Shown here: positions 51,545 to 63,863 of the stretch, piece after piece
Position numbering within the stretch: position 1 is the stretch's first letter
How the letters are laid out: each line of letters begins with the position of its first letter
Assembly (NCBI GenBank): GCA_963805475.1
Contig: CAWDUO010000010.1
Span: 1 to 64,000, forward strand
Direction of reading: 5' to 3'
Origin: VRUE01 sp963805475
Lineage (GTDB): Bacteria > Actinomycetota > Thermoleophilia > Solirubrobacterales > 70-9
DNA: 64,000 nt
Position numbers and translations under genes: made by a program
Notes under the pieces: generated by a model
The model's input: only the letters and a program-made list of their open reading frames with translations
Told to the model about the DNA's origin: nothing
The model's database searches: none

Positions 51545-52722
51545 GGCACCCCCTGGCTGCGTTCGATGTCTTCGATCAGCGAAACGGCGTCGGACTGCGA
51601 GCGCACGTCGTGACCGGCGACCGCTTCGCGCCGCTTGCGGTTCAGCGCCGCGGTCTGCACCGGGCTCGCGTAGCGCTCTTCGTAGAGCTCGATCCCGAAG
51701 GGCAGCTCATAGGGCAGGCCGCGGTAGAGGGCGACGCGGCCGCCTTCGTCGCTGGCGAGAAACCAGGCCTGGCGGTTGCCGTACCAGGCGCCGAAGGCGA
51801 TCGCCGCCAGCAGCGCGGCGACGGCGAGGACCTTGGCCGCCGTGCGCAAGCCGCGGCGCGGGCGCCTGCCGGCGAGCTGCTCGCGCCGCTTGCGCGCGGC
51901 GTCCGCGGCGGCGCGGCGGCGCACCTCGGTCGCGGTCAGGCCGGCCTGCTCGGCGGCCGCCCCGACCAGGGTCGCGTCCTCAGGCCGCTCGCCGAGCGGT
52001 GCGGCGGCGTCGGCGAGTCGGAAGGCGAGCGCGGTGACGTTGTCGCGGCCGCCGGCGGCGTTGGCTTCGTCGACCAGCGTCCGCACGGCCTCGCGCATCG
52101 AGCCGGCGTCGGCGAGGACGGCGGCGATGCGCTGCTCGCCGACCATCGTCGTCAGCCCGTCGGAGCAGAGCAGGAAGACGTCGCCCGGGGCGGCGGGCAC
52201 TGTCTGGAGGTCGACCTCGACCTCGGGCTCGGGGCCGAGCGCGCGGGTGATGATCGAGCGCTGCGGGTGGTCCTCCGCCTGGGCGTCGGTGATCTGGCCC
52301 TTGCGCCGCATCTCCTCGACCAGCGAGTGGTCGCGGGTCAGCTGCTCGAGCCGGCCGCGCCGCAGGCGGTAGGCGCGGCTGTCGCCGACGTGGCCGACGG
52401 CGACCTCTTCGGCGCGGGCGTCGACGATCGCGGCGGTGATCGTCGTCCCCATCCCCGCCCGCGAGGGGTCGGCGCGGGCGAGCTCGTGGATGCGGCGGTT
52501 GGCCTCCTCGATCGTCTCCCGCAGGAAGCTCTCCGGCGGCGCCTCGGGCAGGTCGCGGTCGAAGGCCTCGGCGGCGGCCTTCGAGGCGACCTCGCCGGCC
52601 TGCGCCCCGCCCATCCCGTCGGCGACGACGAAGATCGGCGCGCGGACGAAGAGCGAGTCCTCGTTCTCGCTGCGCTGCCGCCCGGTGTCGGTGCGGAAGG
52701 CCTGGTCGTCGACGCGCAGCAA
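51541..52722 (-). CDS. pstP: PP2C-family Ser/Thr phosphatase PstP
   Basis: 393 residues, TTG start immediately after the fhaB stop (TAGTTG). PP2C motifs: RSENEDSLFV, VADGMGGAQAGEVASKAA, MGTTITAAIV, VGHVGDSRAYRLRRGRLEQLTRDHSLVEEM, DVFLLCSDGLTTMV and GGRDNVTALAF give the metal-binding aspartates. A basic stretch and one membrane helix (AAKVLAVAALLAAIAFGAWYG) follow. It removes phosphates from the kinases and FHA proteins of this operon. Confidence 0.95.
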   Translation of the reverse strand: MLRVDDQAFRTDTGRQRSENEDSLFVRAPIFVVADGMGGAQAGEVASKAAAEAFDRDLPEAPPESFLRETIEEANRRIHELARADPSRAGMGTTITAAIVDARAEEVAVGHVGDSRAYRLRRGRLEQLTRDHSLVEEMRRKGQITDAQAEDHPQRSIITRALGPEPEVEVDLQTVPAAPGDVFLLCSDGLTTMVGEQRIAAVLADAGSMREAVRTLVDEANAAGGRDNVTALAFRLADAAAPLGERPEDATLVGAAAEQAGLTATEVRRRAAADAARKRREQLAGRRPRRGLRTAAKVLAVAALLAAIAFGAWYGNRQAWFLASDEGGRVALYRGLPYELPFGIELYEERYASPVQTAALNRKRREAVAGHDVRSQSDAVSLIEDIERSQGVP

Positions 52723-53211
52723 CTAGGTCCCCCCTGCCTCGAACTTGAACTCGGTGTCGCCGATGCGGATCACGTCGCCGTCGACCAGCTCCGCGTCGCC
52801 GTGCAGCTCGGCTTCGTTCAGCAGGGTGCCGTTGGTGGAGCTCATGTCTTCGACGTAGGCGCGGCCCTCACGCGAGAAGATCCTCGCGTGCAGGCCGGAG
52901 GCGTAGCGGTCCTCGATCCGCAGGTCGGCCTCCTGCGAGCGGCCGATCGAGAGGCCGCCGATCAGGTCGAAGCGCTCGCCCTCGCGCAGGCCGCCGCCGC
53001 GCAGAGCGACCAGCCAAGCGTCGCCGCCGCCCGCCGCCGCGCCCTCGTAGGCCGGCACCGGGTGGAAGCCGGTGGCGTCGGGCGCCGGCGAGACCGTGCG
53101 CCGCAGGTCCTTCAGCGCGCTGCGCGCGACCCAGAGCAGGAACAGGTAGAGGACGGCGAGAAAGCCGAACTTCAGCGCCACACTGATCGGTTCGTAGTCC
53201 ACCCCCGGCAC
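52723..53211 (-). CDS. fhaB: FHA-domain membrane protein FhaB
   Basis: 162 residues. An N-terminal membrane helix (VALKFGFLAVLYLFLLWVARSAL) is followed by a linker and a C-terminal FHA domain (LSIGRSQEADLRIEDRYASGLHARIF ... VEDMSSTNGTLLNEAEL). FHA domains bind phosphothreonine on the kinases. GTG at 53211 and GTG at 53202 are both possible starts. It lies between fhaA and pstP as in mycobacteria and probably ties kinase signalling to RodA/PbpA. Confidence 0.92.
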   Translation of the reverse strand: MPGVDYEPISVALKFGFLAVLYLFLLWVARSALKDLRRTVSPAPDATGFHPVPAYEGAAAGGGDAWLVALRGGGLREGERFDLIGGLSIGRSQEADLRIEDRYASGLHARIFSREGRAYVEDMSSTNGTLLNEAELHGDAELVDGDVIRIGDTEFKFEAGGT

Positions 53212-53230
53212 CCTAGAGCCAACTGAGGCG

Positions 53231-54001
53231 CTAGCTCTCGACGTCGAAGCGGAAAGTCGTCGTGCCCAGGGTGACCTGGTCGCCGGACTTCAGCCGGGTC
53301 GAGCCGACGCGGCGGCCGTTGACCTTGATCCCGTTGGTCGAGCCGAGGTCGGCGATCGTCCACTCGCCGCGCGGCGAGCGCCGCAGCTCGGCGTGATGGC
53401 GGGAGACGTTGGGGTCGCGCAGGACGCAGTCGGCGTCGCGCGAGCGGCCGATCGTCGAGCGCTCGCCGTCGAGCACGTAGCGGCGGTCGTCGACGGTGAC
53501 GATCGCGCGGCCGGCGACTTCGGCGCGGTGGGACGGCGGCTCGGCCGCTTTGGCCGGGGACTCGCGCACGGCCGAGTAGACCATCGTGTGGCCCTCCTCG
53601 CCCTGGCTCGGCGCCTCGCCCTCGTGGGCGGGAGGCTTGACCATCCGCGGCTGGATGCCGAACTCGCCGAGGCGCAGCCGCTCGTCGGTCTCGAAGGCGA
53701 CGGTCGGCCGGGTCAGCAGGTCGTAGCCGCGCCGCCGCGCGTGCTCGAGCAGGTAGCCGGAGAGCTCCTGCTCGAGCGAGCGCTCGTACCCCTCCAGGCG
53801 GCCGCGGTCCTTGCCGGAGAGGAAGACCGTGTACTCGTTGGGGACGTAGACGCGGGCGATGCCGGCGGTCTTGTGGGCGTCCATCTCCTTGGCCAGCTTG
53901 CGCGCCAGTTCGACCGGCTGCACCTCGGAGCTGAAGGCGCGGCTGAACACCCCCTCGACGAGGCCTTCGATCCGACTCTCGAGGTTGCGCAGGACGCCGA
54001 T
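53231..54001 (-). CDS. fhaA: FHA-domain protein FhaA (DUF3662), possible AUC start
   Basis: About 256 residues if read from the ATC at 54001. The family's start (I/M-GVLRNLESRIEGLVEGVFSRAFSSEVQPVELARKLAKEMD) is fully present there, but no ATG, GTG or TTG precedes it. A TAG lies four codons upstream. AGGA sits seven bases before the ATC. The first conventional start, GTG 53950, would cut into the conserved DUF3662 domain. The C-terminal FHA domain (STIGRSRDADCVLRDPNVSRHHAELR ... DLGSTNGIKVNGRRV) is intact. FhaA links kinase signals to peptidoglycan synthesis. Confidence 0.88.
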   Translation of the reverse strand: MGVLRNLESRIEGLVEGVFSRAFSSEVQPVELARKLAKEMDAHKTAGIARVYVPNEYTVFLSGKDRGRLEGYERSLEQELSGYLLEHARRRGYDLLTRPTVAFETDERLRLGEFGIQPRMVKPPAHEGEAPSQGEEGHTMVYSAVRESPAKAAEPPSHRAEVAGRAIVTVDDRRYVLDGERSTIGRSRDADCVLRDPNVSRHHAELRRSPRGEWTIADLGSTNGIKVNGRRVGSTRLKSGDQVTLGTTTFRFDVES

Positions 54002-54030
54002 CGGGAAATCCTAGAGGGCCGGTTGCGCGG

Positions 54031-54948
54031 CTAGGGGAACACGACCCCGTGGCCGAGGGCGAGCCAGGCGCCGAGCGTCGCCGCGGCGGCGAGGCCGGCG
54101 GCGCGCAGGCGCAGCGGCGCGCGCGCCGCGGGGAGGTCGTCGGCGAGCTGGTCGAGCGAGTCCTCGATCGCGGCGCCCAGCTGCTCGAGGCTCGGGCGGT
54201 GGGCGGGACGGCGGCTGAGCGCCGCGTCGACCGTGTCGGAGAGCTCGCGCGGCAGGTCGGGGCGCAGGCGGCGCAGCGGCCGGTGCCTGTCGCCGATCGC
54301 CCGCGCCGTCGCGGCGGGGGTGGCGCGCAGGTTCGGGTTCTCGCCGCCCCAGCACTCGTACAGGGTGAGGGCGAGCGAGTAGACGTCGGCCTCCGGGCCG
54401 GCGGCGCGTCCCTCGGCCTGCTCGGGGGACATGTAGGCGAGGGTGCCGACGACGTCGCCCGGAGCGGTCAGCGAGGCGCCGTCGGCGAGGCGGGCGATGC
54501 CGAAGTCCATCAGCTTGGCGCGAAACTCGCCCTCCGGGGCGACGACGACATTGTGCGGCTTGATGTCGCGGTGCACGACGCCGCGCGAGTGAGCGTGGTC
54601 GAGAGCCTCGCAGAGGTCGGCGCCGATCTCGCCGATCTCGCGGTCGCTGAGCGTCCCCTCGCCGGCCAGGTGGGCGAGCGTCGAGCCCTCGATCAGCTCG
54701 GTGACGAGCAGCGCGTTGCCGTCCTCCTCGCCCATCTCGTAGAGCGTCACGATGCCCGGGTGGTTGAGCCGCGCCGCCGCCTGCGCCTCGCGCAGCACCC
54801 TCCTTCCGGCCTCGCCGCTCGACTCGATCGCCTTGACCGCGACGGTGCGCTCGAGCCGCCCGTCCCAGGCCTCGTAGACGACGCCGAAGCCGCCGCTGCC
54901 GATGCGGCGCTCGATCAGAAAGCGGTTGAGAACCAGGGAGCCGACCAA
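54031..54948 (-). CDS. Ser/Thr protein kinase without PASTA domains, head of the wall operon
   Basis: About 305 residues from TTG 54948, with GGAGGA three bases upstream (close spacing). Kinase domain: GSGGFGVVYEAWD, Lys39, HRDIKPHN (126-133), DFG (148-150), GTLAYMSPEQ and DVYSLALTLYECWGG. A single membrane helix ends the protein (LRLRAAGLAAAATLGAWLALGHGVVF) with almost nothing outside, so it lacks a sensor domain. It occupies the position where mycobacteria have pknA-like kinases near the operon, although upstream of fhaA. It may respond to cytoplasmic or membrane partners, or form heterodimers with PknB. Confidence 0.88.
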   Translation of the reverse strand: MVGSLVLNRFLIERRIGSGGFGVVYEAWDGRLERTVAVKAIESSGEAGRRVLREAQAAARLNHPGIVTLYEMGEEDGNALLVTELIEGSTLAHLAGEGTLSDREIGEIGADLCEALDHAHSRGVVHRDIKPHNVVVAPEGEFRAKLMDFGIARLADGASLTAPGDVVGTLAYMSPEQAEGRAAGPEADVYSLALTLYECWGGENPNLRATPAATARAIGDRHRPLRRLRPDLPRELSDTVDAALSRRPAHRPSLEQLGAAIEDSLDQLADDLPAARAPLRLRAAGLAAAATLGAWLALGHGVVFP

Positions 54949-55003
54949 GACTCCTCCGAGTTCGCCGCAAATCCGCTTCCTCCTGCGACATACTCCCTGC
55001 TTC

Positions 55004-56044
55004 TTGGAGGATTCCCCCGCAACCCGGCCGGGCCGCCGAGCGCGCCCGCCACGCCGTACCCAACGGCAGCAGATCCTGATCAGGCGCGGCCTGGCGCTCG
55101 GCGCCGGGCTGCTGGTCCTGATCCTGATCGTGCTCGGCGTGCGCGGCTGCCTCGACGCCCGCAAGCACCGCGCGCTCAGCGACTACGCCGGCAACGTGAC
55201 GCAGATCGTGCAGGAGACCCAGCAGACGAGCAAGTCGTTCTTCGGCAAGCTCTCGGACCCGGGCAAGCTCTCGGTCACCGAGTTCGTCGCCGAGGTCAAC
55301 GCCGACCGCAGCGCGATGGACAACTACGCCGCGCGGATCGACTCGCTCGACGCGCCTGGGGACATGGGCAGCGCGCAGCGCTCACTCGAGCTGGTCTACG
55401 AGCTGCGCGGCGCGGCGATGACCGAAATCGCCGCAAAGATGAGCACGGCGCTGGGCGACGTCGGCGCGAAGAAGGCGACCGAAGCGATCGCCAAGCAGAT
55501 GGGCGTGTTGGCGGCGAGCGACGTCGTCTACGCGGAAGTCGCGCGGCCGGAAATAAACGGGGCGCTCGCCGACAATGGGATCGAAAGCGACGACGTGCCG
55601 AAGAGCGAATTCGTCCCCGAAGGGACCAAGTGGCTGGACGAAAGCGCGGTCAGCGCGGCCCTCGGCTCGGTCAACGGCTCGAGCGGCGGCGCGGCGACCC
55701 CCGGCGTGCACGGGCTGGGGCTGATCGGCACCAGCATCGAGGGGACGCCGCTGTCGAGCGAAGAAGCGACGACGGTGAGCGCCGGGGAAACGCCGGAAGT
55801 CGAAGTGCAGGTGCAGAACCAGGGCGAATCGACCGAGAACGGGATCACGGTCTCGGTCACCGTCAACGGGAACACCCTGACCGGGCAGATCAGCAGCATC
55901 GAAGCGGGCGCGACCGAAACGGCGACGATCCCCCTGACGCCGGCGCCGAAAGGCGAAGCGACGCTCGAAGTCGAAGCCGAACCGGTGCCGGGCGAGGAAG
56001 TCTCCGAAAACAACGAAGCGACGTACACGGTCCTGTTCGAATGA
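55004..56044 (+). CDS. membrane-anchored protein with CARDB-like C-terminal domain
   Basis: About 346 residues from TTG 55004 (uncertain; no ATG or GTG is near, and no clear ribosome binding site). A basic N-terminus and one membrane helix (GLALGAGLLVLILIVLGVRG) precede a helical domain (ALSDYAGNVTQIVQETQQTSKSFFGKLSDPGKLSVTEFVAEVN). The C-terminal beta-domain (EVEVQVQNQGESTENGITVSVTVNGN ... IPLTPAPKGEATLEVEAEPVPGEEVSENNEATYTVLF) is of the CARDB adhesion-like type. It is divergent from the PASTA-less kinase by about 55 bases, so the two may share a control region. Function unknown, at the cell surface. Confidence 0.75.
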   Translation: MEDSPATRPGRRARPPRRTQRQQILIRRGLALGAGLLVLILIVLGVRGCLDARKHRALSDYAGNVTQIVQETQQTSKSFFGKLSDPGKLSVTEFVAEVNADRSAMDNYAARIDSLDAPGDMGSAQRSLELVYELRGAAMTEIAAKMSTALGDVGAKKATEAIAKQMGVLAASDVVYAEVARPEINGALADNGIESDDVPKSEFVPEGTKWLDESAVSAALGSVNGSSGGAATPGVHGLGLIGTSIEGTPLSSEEATTVSAGETPEVEVQVQNQGESTENGITVSVTVNGNTLTGQISSIEAGATETATIPLTPAPKGEATLEVEAEPVPGEEVSENNEATYTVLFE

Positions 56045-56051
56045 GGCCTAG

Positions 56052-56936
56052 ATGAGGGTCTCGTTCCTCGGGCCCGCGGGGACCTTCACCGAAGACGCGC
56101 TGCGCGAGGCGGCCTCCGACGGAGAGGGAATGGAGCTGCTCCGCACCCCCACCGTGCACGACGCGATCCTCGCGGTCGAGCGGGGCGAGGCGGAGCGGGC
56201 CTTCGTGCCGTTCGAGAACTCGATCGAGGGCTCCGTGCGGAGCACGCTCGACACGCTCGCCCTGGAGACCGAGAACGTGACGATCGTCGGCGAGCACGAC
56301 TTCCGGGTGCACGCGCACCTGATCGTCCGCGAGGGAGTCGGGCTGGAGGACGTCGACGCGATCCTCTCCCACCCCCAGCCGCTCGGCCAGTGCGCCGGCT
56401 TCCTGCGCGAGCATCTGCCGGGGGTCGAACGGCGCAGCGTCAGCAGCACGGCCGAGGCGGTGCGGATGGTCGGCGAGTCGGTGCGCCCCTGGGCGGCGAT
56501 CGGCGCCCGCGCCGCCGCCGAGCTCTACGGCTGCGTGGTGCTGCGCGAGGGGATCGAGGACGGGGCCGACAACGTCACCCGCTTCGTCTGGATCGCGCCG
56601 GCGGGGACCGAGACGGGGGCGGAGGGCCCGCGCCGCACCTCGCTGGTCTTCTCCGAGCTGGGCGCCGACCACCCGGGCGCCCTGGTCGACGCGCTGCGCG
56701 AGTTCTCCGAGCGCGGCGTCAACCTCAGCCGCATCGAGTCCCGTCCCCTGCGCCAGGGCCTCGGCCGCTACATGTTCTTCTGCGACCTCGAAGGAGGCCT
56801 CGGGGACGAGCCGGTCGCGGCGGCGTTGGAGGCTCTGCGGGCGAAGGCCGAGAACGTGCGGATCCTGGGCTCCTACCCCATTGGCGAGGGAGAAGGGCAG
56901 GGTGCCCCCCGCCCCGACAAACGGCGATCTAATTAG
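56052..56936 (+). CDS. pheA: prephenate dehydratase PheA with ACT domain
   Basis: 294 residues. Converts prephenate to phenylpyruvate. Motifs: VSFLGPAGTFTEDAL, FVPFENSIEGSVRSTLD, AAIGARAAAELYG and the TRF motif at 176-178 (NVTRFVWIAP). The C-terminal ACT domain carries ESRP (229-232) for phenylalanine feedback. The last 15 or so residues (GEGEGQGAPRPDKRRSN) and the stop codon are encoded by hairpin H9, so the natural C-terminus seems to have been replaced. It begins 7 bases after the stop of the CARDB-like gene. Confidence 0.93.
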   Translation: MRVSFLGPAGTFTEDALREAASDGEGMELLRTPTVHDAILAVERGEAERAFVPFENSIEGSVRSTLDTLALETENVTIVGEHDFRVHAHLIVREGVGLEDVDAILSHPQPLGQCAGFLREHLPGVERRSVSSTAEAVRMVGESVRPWAAIGARAAAELYGCVVLREGIEDGADNVTRFVWIAPAGTETGAEGPRRTSLVFSELGADHPGALVDALREFSERGVNLSRIESRPLRQGLGRYMFFCDLEGGLGDEPVAAALEALRAKAENVRILGSYPIGEGEGQGAPRPDKRRSN

Positions 56937-56988
56937 ATCGCCGTTTTGAGTATCCGCCGGTTCGGGGGGCACCCTGCCCTTCTCCCTC
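56886..56988. repeat. hairpin H9: long perfect outer stem with nested palindrome
   Basis: The outer arms 56888-56911 and 56963-56986 are perfect inverted repeats of 24 bp and extend two more pairs (to 56886 and 56988). Nested inside, 56919-56946 is a perfect 28-bp palindrome (arm AAACGGCGATCTAA). The pheA stop codon lies in the nested palindrome. It separates pheA from the HNH gene and should be a strong barrier in RNA. It has the same plan as H2, H3 and H6, an outer stem around a separate inner stem, but different sequence. Confidence 0.9.
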
Positions 56989-57014
56989 CGGCGGCTGCGT
57001 AGAATTTCCGAGCT

Positions 57015-57503
57015 ATGGCACGTGTGCTCGTACTCAATGCGACGTATGAGCCGATCAACGTCTGCACGTTGAGGAGAGCTGCTGTGCTTCTGCTGAAGGA
57101 GAAAGCGGAGCTGCTGGAGCGACGTGAGGGGGCGATCCACTCCGAGCGGATGACGATGGAGCGGCCCGACGTGATCCGCCTGGTCAGCTACGTGAAGGTG
57201 CCGCGCGAGGCGCACCGGCGCAAGATCACCCGGCGAGCTGTCCTGGCTCGCGATTCATGGACCTGTCAGTACTGCGGCTCGACCAAGTCGGGGCTGACGG
57301 TCGACCACGTGATCCCGCGCAGCCGTGGCGGCAAATCGGTCTGGGGCAACATCGTCGCGGCCTGCGCGAGCTGCAACCGGCGCAAGGGCAACCGCCTCCC
57401 CCACGAGATCCAGATGCACCCGAAGAACACGCCGAAGGCGCCAGGCCCGAGCATCTTCATCCAAGTCGCCAGTCCAAACGTCCCGGCAACCTGGCAGCAA
57501 TAC

Positions 57504-57521
<18 letters not shown>
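57015..57521 (+). CDS. HNH endonuclease family protein
   Basis: 168 residues. An N-terminal domain (MARVLVLNATYEPINVCTLRRAAVLLLKEKAELLE) is followed by an HNH/zinc domain with CQYCGS, LTVDHVIPRSRGGKSVWGNIVAACASCNRRKGNRLP. This two-part build is common and chromosomal in actinobacteria and cyanobacteria and is not specific to mobile elements. Its target is unknown. The last 18 bases overlap the convergent gyrA 3' end. Confidence 0.88.
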
Positions 57522-61283
<3,762 letters not shown>

Positions 61284-61355
61284 TAGGCGCGGCTCCTGCA
61301 AACCGGCGCATCTCGGGGTCCTCGTCCCCCGACCTGCTTGGTTTTCGGAGTCGTT

Positions 61356-63785
61356 CTAGACATCCAAGAACCTAACTTCCTTTGCATTGCTCTCGATGAA
61401 GTCGCGCCGCGGGGCGACCTGGTCGCCCATCAGCATCGAGAAGATCTGGTCGGCGGCGGTCGCGTCTTCGAGCGTGACGCGGGCGAGCGTGCGGGTCGCC
61501 GGGTCCATCGTGGTCTCGCGCAGCTGGTCCGCGTTCATCTCGCCCAGTCCCTTGAAGCGGGTCAGCTGGACGCCGTGCCGGGCGAGCTCGAGCACCGCCG
61601 GGCGCAGCGCCTGGAAGGAGAGCGCCTCTTTGGTCCGCCCGGCGTAGCGCACCTCGAACGGCGGTCTGCCGACCTGCTTCAGCAGCGCCGCGTGGACTTC
61701 GGTGAATTTCCGGTAGTCGTGGTGCTCGAACAGCTCGCGCGGCAGGCGATGGGTGCGGGCGAGGCCGCTCTTGCGTTCGACCGCCTTGACCAGCAGCCCC
61801 CGCTCGGAGTCCTCGACCAACTCGGTCTCGTAGGGCTCGCCCTCGTCCTGAGCGGCGCCGAGCACCTTGCGCGCCGAGGCGAGCGTCGCCGCCTCTTCGT
61901 CGAGCAGGCTCGACTCCTCGAGGAAGCGCACGGTCTCGTGGCCGAACTCGGCCTGCAGCGACGATCCCCACCCCTCGTACTCTTTCGCCCGCCGCACATA
62001 GCTCTGCCAGCGGCTTTTGCTCAGCTTCGTCGCCTTGCCGTTGACATCGGCGACCTCGATCTCCTCGAGCTTGTCGCGCAGCAGCAGCTCCTCGAGTTCG
62101 GGCTCGCGCTCCAGGTAGGTCTCCTGGTTGCCCTGCTTGACCCGGTAGAGCGGCGGTTTGGCGATGTAGACGTAGCCGGCGTCGATCAGCTCCGGCATCT
62201 GCCGGTAGAGGAAGGTGAGGACCAGGGTGCGGATGTGGGCGCCGTCGACGTCGGCGTCGGTCGCCATCACGATCTTGTGGTACCTGGCGTCCTCGAGGTT
62301 GAACTCCTCGTGCACGCCGGTGCCGATCGCGGTGATCAGCGCCTGCACCTCGTTGTTGGCGAGCACCTTGTCGATGCGGCTCTTCTCGACGTTGATGATC
62401 TTGCCGCGCAGCGGCAGCACCGCCTGAGTCGAGCGGTCGCGCGCCTGCTTGGCCGAGCCGCCGGCGGAGTCGCCCTCGACCACGAACAGCTCCGCGTCGC
62501 GCGGGTCCTTGACCGTGCAGTCGGCGAGCTTGCCCGGCAGGGTCGAGTTCTCCAGCGCCGACTTGCGCCGCGTCAGGTCGCGCGCTTTGCGCGCCGCGTC
62601 GCGGGCGCGCGAGGCGTCGATCGCCTTGGTGATGATGCGCCGCGCGTCGCCCGGGTTCTCCTCGAGGAACTCGGCCAGCTTGCGGTTGACCGTCTCCTCG
62701 ACCAGGCCTTTGATCGGCGGGTTGCCGAGTTTGGTCTTCGTCTGGCCCTCGAACTGCGGGTCGTGCAGCTTCACCGAGATCACCGCGGTCAGCCCCTCGC
62801 GCACGTCCTCGCCGCCGAGGTTCGGGTCTTTCTCTTTGAGCAGCCCTTTGCCGCGGGCGTAGGCGTTGAGCGTGCGCGTCAGCGCGGCGCGGAAGCCGGA
62901 GAGGTGGGAACCGCCCTCGTGGGTGTTGATGTTGTTGGCGAAGCTGAAGATCGACTCCTGGTAGGAGCTGTTCCACTGCATCGCCACCTCGACCTGGCCA
63001 TCGTCCTCCTCGCCCTCGAAGAAGATCGTCTTGCGGTGCAGCGTCTCCTTGTTCTCGTTGAGGTGGCGGACGAAGTCCTCGATCCCGCCGTCGTACTGGA
63101 AGGCGACGCTGTTGGTCTGGCCGCGCTCGTCGACCAGCTCGATCTTCAGGCCGCGGGTGAGGAAGGCGGTCTCGCGCAGGCGCTCGGCCAGGGTCTGGAA
63201 GTCGAACTCGACCTCCTCGAAGACCTCCGGGTCGGGCTGGAAGGTGATCGTCGTCCCGTGGTCCTTGCTCGCCGCCCCTTTGGCGAGGTCGGCCTGCGGT
63301 TTGCCGCGCTCGTAGTCCTGCGTCCAGACATGGCCGTCGGTTTGGATTTCGAGGTGCAGGCGCTCGGAGAGCGCGTTGACGACGGAGACGCCGACGCCGT
63401 GCAGGCCGCCCGACACCTTGTAGCCGCCGCCGTCGCCGAACTTGCCCCCCGCGTGGAGGACGGTGAGGACGACCTCGGCCGCCGGCCGGCCCTCCTTCTC
63501 CATCGTCCCCACCGGGATGCCGCGCCCGTCGTCGGTGACGGTGCAGCTGTCGTCGGGGTGGAGGACGACGCGCACCTCGTCGCAGTGCCCGGCGATCGCC
63601 TCGTCGACAGAGTTGTCGACGACCTCGTAGACGAGGTGGTGCAGGCCGCGCGGCCCGGTCGAGCCGATGTACATGCCGGGCCGCTTGCGAACGGCTTCGA
63701 GGCCCTCGAGGACGGTGATGTCCTCGGCCCCGTAGGAGCCCTCCTGGGCTTTCGCCCCCGCGCCGCTCTTCTTCTCTTCAGGCAA
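61356..63785 (-). CDS. gyrB: DNA gyrase subunit B with extended TOPRIM-domain insert
   Basis: 809 residues, TTG start at 63785 with AAGGA about ten bases upstream. ATPase domain: YEVVDNSVDEAIAG, TDDGRGIPVG, GGLHGVGVSVVNALS. TOPRIM: VEGDSAGGSAKQARDR (Glu437) and DADVDGAHIRTL (Asp510, Asp512). Between KPPLYRVKQGNQETYL and LTRFKGLGEMN lie about 175 residues rather than the usual short link, reminiscent of the insert in Gram-negative GyrB. Mycobacterial GyrB lacks it. It is upstream of gyrA in the same orientation. Confidence 0.95.
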   Translation of the reverse strand: MPEEKKSGAGAKAQEGSYGAEDITVLEGLEAVRKRPGMYIGSTGPRGLHHLVYEVVDNSVDEAIAGHCDEVRVVLHPDDSCTVTDDGRGIPVGTMEKEGRPAAEVVLTVLHAGGKFGDGGGYKVSGGLHGVGVSVVNALSERLHLEIQTDGHVWTQDYERGKPQADLAKGAASKDHGTTITFQPDPEVFEEVEFDFQTLAERLRETAFLTRGLKIELVDERGQTNSVAFQYDGGIEDFVRHLNENKETLHRKTIFFEGEEDDGQVEVAMQWNSSYQESIFSFANNINTHEGGSHLSGFRAALTRTLNAYARGKGLLKEKDPNLGGEDVREGLTAVISVKLHDPQFEGQTKTKLGNPPIKGLVEETVNRKLAEFLEENPGDARRIITKAIDASRARDAARKARDLTRRKSALENSTLPGKLADCTVKDPRDAELFVVEGDSAGGSAKQARDRSTQAVLPLRGKIINVEKSRIDKVLANNEVQALITAIGTGVHEEFNLEDARYHKIVMATDADVDGAHIRTLVLTFLYRQMPELIDAGYVYIAKPPLYRVKQGNQETYLEREPELEELLLRDKLEEIEVADVNGKATKLSKSRWQSYVRRAKEYEGWGSSLQAEFGHETVRFLEESSLLDEEAATLASARKVLGAAQDEGEPYETELVEDSERGLLVKAVERKSGLARTHRLPRELFEHHDYRKFTEVHAALLKQVGRPPFEVRYAGRTKEALSFQALRPAVLELARHGVQLTRFKGLGEMNADQLRETTMDPATRTLARVTLEDATAADQIFSMLMGDQVAPRRDFIESNAKEVRFLDV

Positions 63786-63814
63786 GTGAACAGGTTCCTT
63801 CCGGATCTCGTCGA

Positions 63815-63863
63815 CTCAAAGAAAACCCCGACCGCGCGGCGCCGTGGCGCGCCCCGGTCGGGG
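63815..63863 (-). terminator. intrinsic terminator-like hairpin upstream of gyrB
   Basis: On the minus strand CCCCGACCG pairs with CGGTCGGGG (arms 63855-63863 and 63826-63834), with a GC-rich loop and then TTTTCTTT. It is the best intrinsic terminator in the window. It lies within the gyrB leader, so it either ends the gene upstream of the window edge or acts as an attenuator. No coding frame was recognised from 63864 to the end. Confidence 0.65.
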
